Of a stretch of 34,465 nucleotides of DNA, positions 32,957-34,465 are shown in pieces. Position 1 is the stretch's first letter. The number at the start of each line of letters is the position of its first letter. The position numbers and the translations under genes were made by a program. The notes under the pieces were generated by a model, which was given only the letters and a program-made list of their open reading frames with translations, ran no database searches and had not been told where the DNA came from. Source of the stretch: Roseomonas aerilata DSM 19363 (lineage in GTDB: Bacteria; Pseudomonadota; Alphaproteobacteria; Acetobacterales; Acetobacteraceae); contig NZ_JONP01000036.1 of NCBI RefSeq assembly GCF_000711725.1, positions 1-34,465 on the forward strand. The letters are read 5' to 3'.

Positions 32957-34465
32957 ATGCTGGACGTACCGCTGATCATTGGCGAGGGCGACCGCCCTGC
33001 CACGGGCGAGGGAACCTTCGAGCGCCGCAACCCCGTCACGGGAGAGGTCGCGACCCGCGCCGCCGCCGCGACGATGGCCGATGCCGAGGCCGCCTGCGAT
33101 GCGGCCGCGGCCGCCTTCCCCGCCTGGTCCGCCATGGGTCCCGGCGCGCGGCGCGGCATCCTGCTGAAGGCCGCCGAGGCGCTGGCGGCCAAGGCGCCCG
33201 AGTTCATCCGGCTGATGGCGGAGGAGATCGGCGCGACGGCCGGCTGGGCCGGGTTCAACGTGCACCTGGCCGCCGGCATGCTGCGCGAGGCGGCGGCGAT
33301 GACGACGCAGACGACGGGCGAGGTGATCCCCTCGGACAAGCCCGGCTGCCTTGCGATGTCGATCCGCGCGCCCGTCGGCGTGGTGCTGGGGATGGCGCCG
33401 TGGAACGCGCCGGTCATCCTCGGCGTGCGCGCGCTGGCGCTGCCGCTGGCCTGCGGCAACACGGTGGTGCTGAAGGCGAGCGAGCTCTGTCCGGGCACGC
33501 ACAGCCTGATCGCCCAGGCCCTGCGCGAGGGCGGGGTGCCGCCCGGCGTGGTGAACGTGGTGACGCACTCGGCCGAGGACGCACCGGCAGTGGTGGAGGC
33601 GATGATCGCGCACAAGGCGGTGCGGCGGATCAACTTCACCGGCTCCACCAAGGTGGGGCGGATCGTGGCCGTGCACGCGGCGCGGCACCTCAAGCCCGTG
33701 CTGCTCGAGCTAGGCGGCAAGGCGCCGATGATCGTGCTGGAGGACGCGGACCTGGACGAGGCCGTGAAGGCCGCCGCCTTCGGCGCCTTCATGAACCAGG
33801 GCCAGATCTGCATGTCCACCGAGCGGCTGGTGGTGGTGGAGAGTATCGCGGACGAGTTCGCGCAGCGGCTCGCCGACTTCGTCGCGGCGCTGCCGGTGGG
33901 CGACCCGCGCGGCGGCAACGTGTTCCTCGGCTCGGTGGTGGACGAGGCCTCCGCCGTGAAGGTGGAGCGCATGATCGCCGACGCGGCCTCCAAGGGCGCG
34001 GTGGTGCACGGGGGCGGCGCGCGGCAGGGAACGATCATGCCGGCCGCCATCGTCGATCGCGTGACGCCGGCGATGGCCCTCTATGCCGAGGAGTCCTTCG
34101 GGCCGGTCGTCGCGATGATCCGCGTGAAGGACGCCGAGGAAGCGCTGCGCGTGGCGAATGACACGGAGTACGGACTGTCCGCCGCGATCTTCACGCGGGA
34201 CGTGGCGCGCGGCATCGCGCTGGCGCAGCGGATCGAGAGCGGCATCTGCCACGTGAACGGCCCGACCGTGCATGACGAGGCGCAGATGCCCTTCGGCGGC
34301 ACCAAGTCCTCCGGCTACGGCCGCTTCGGCGGGCGCGCAGGGATCGCGGAGTTCACGGAGCTGCGCTGGATCACCGTCGAGACGCGGCCAGGGCAATATC
34401 CCTTCCCGCCCGCGGCCGCGAAGGACGCCGCATCGCCGCCCCCGGCAACGCCCGGCGCGCACTGA
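32957..34465 (+). CDS. NAD(P)-dependent aldehyde dehydrogenase, aromatic-aldehyde type
   Basis: 502 residues; the stop codon is the last codon of the window. VGVVLGMAPWNAPVIL, the Glu of LLELGGKAPM (E251) and the catalytic Cys of NQGQICMSTERLVV (C285) are the usual aldehyde dehydrogenase features. The block MNQGQICMSTERLVV resembles salicylaldehyde, vanillin and benzaldehyde dehydrogenases more than betaine or succinic semialdehyde types, so an aromatic aldehyde is likely. The C-terminus ends in an Ala/Pro-rich tail of about 20 residues. It is 115 bp after the acyl-CoA dehydrogenase, preceded by GGGGAGAGG, and may have its own promoter or be the last gene of the operon. Confidence 0.95.
   Translation: MLDVPLIIGEGDRPATGEGTFERRNPVTGEVATRAAAATMADAEAACDAAAAAFPAWSAMGPGARRGILLKAAEALAAKAPEFIRLMAEEIGATAGWAGFNVHLAAGMLREAAAMTTQTTGEVIPSDKPGCLAMSIRAPVGVVLGMAPWNAPVILGVRALALPLACGNTVVLKASELCPGTHSLIAQALREGGVPPGVVNVVTHSAEDAPAVVEAMIAHKAVRRINFTGSTKVGRIVAVHAARHLKPVLLELGGKAPMIVLEDADLDEAVKAAAFGAFMNQGQICMSTERLVVVESIADEFAQRLADFVAALPVGDPRGGNVFLGSVVDEASAVKVERMIADAASKGAVVHGGGARQGTIMPAAIVDRVTPAMALYAEESFGPVVAMIRVKDAEEALRVANDTEYGLSAAIFTRDVARGIALAQRIESGICHVNGPTVHDEAQMPFGGTKSSGYGRFGGRAGIAEFTELRWITVETRPGQYPFPPAAAKDAASPPPATPGAH

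Overview
The window is GC-rich DNA, apart from one AT-rich island at about 8.1-8.45 kb, and almost every gene belongs to a soil or plant-associated alphaproteobacterial catabolic repertoire. Four separate Bug/TctC-type solute receptors, Tat-exported molybdo-hydroxylase parts and acyl-CoA enzymes suggest a Roseomonas-like member of the Acetobacteraceae. This placement is inferred from gene content and base composition, with no rRNA or marker gene to confirm it.

Layout. 1-425: decayed IS6-type transposase pieces. 515-1816 (-): a Tat-exported clan GH-A hydrolase-like protein. 2066-4806 (+): a two-subunit isoquinoline 1-oxidoreductase-type enzyme (2Fe-2S and molybdopterin subunits), followed by a Tat-exported protein of unknown function (-) and a c-type cytochrome (+) that may take its electrons. 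6681-8045: an integrase scar and a complete 980-bp IS6-family element sitting against an inverted 5' fragment of a near-identical copy. 8046-11608: an accessory islet with an AT-rich leader, a caspase-fold (C14) protease, a protein made of eight about 38-residue repeats, and a small Cys-rich protein. 11735-12718 (-): an IS5-family transposase.

12804-17672: an NHL-repeat protein and a Bug receptor (-), divergent from an HpcH/HpaI aldolase and a GMC oxidoreductase (+). 17849-26681 (-): a long, closely spaced series with a Bug receptor, an HMG-CoA lyase family enzyme, an enolase-superfamily (mandelate racemase-like) enzyme, a second Bug receptor, an FMN alpha-hydroxy-acid dehydrogenase, a 4-hydroxybenzoate 3-monooxygenase broken by one amber codon, a third Bug receptor and a DapA-like aldolase. 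A decayed SDR gene and an IclR regulator follow. From 28272 to the window end (+), MmgE/PrpD, CaiB/BaiF CoA-transferase, enoyl-CoA hydratase, acyl-CoA dehydrogenase and aldehyde dehydrogenase genes are arranged in one direction, the first three with overlapping stops and starts.

The two arms around the IclR gene carry similar TGTTGGCA-type dyads in front of their first genes, which suggests one IclR regulon for uptake and CoA-dependent breakdown of an organic (possibly aromatic or hydroxylated) acid. The least explained part is the caspase/eight-repeat/Cys-rich islet bracketed by insertion sequences. It is the best candidate here for an undescribed system.
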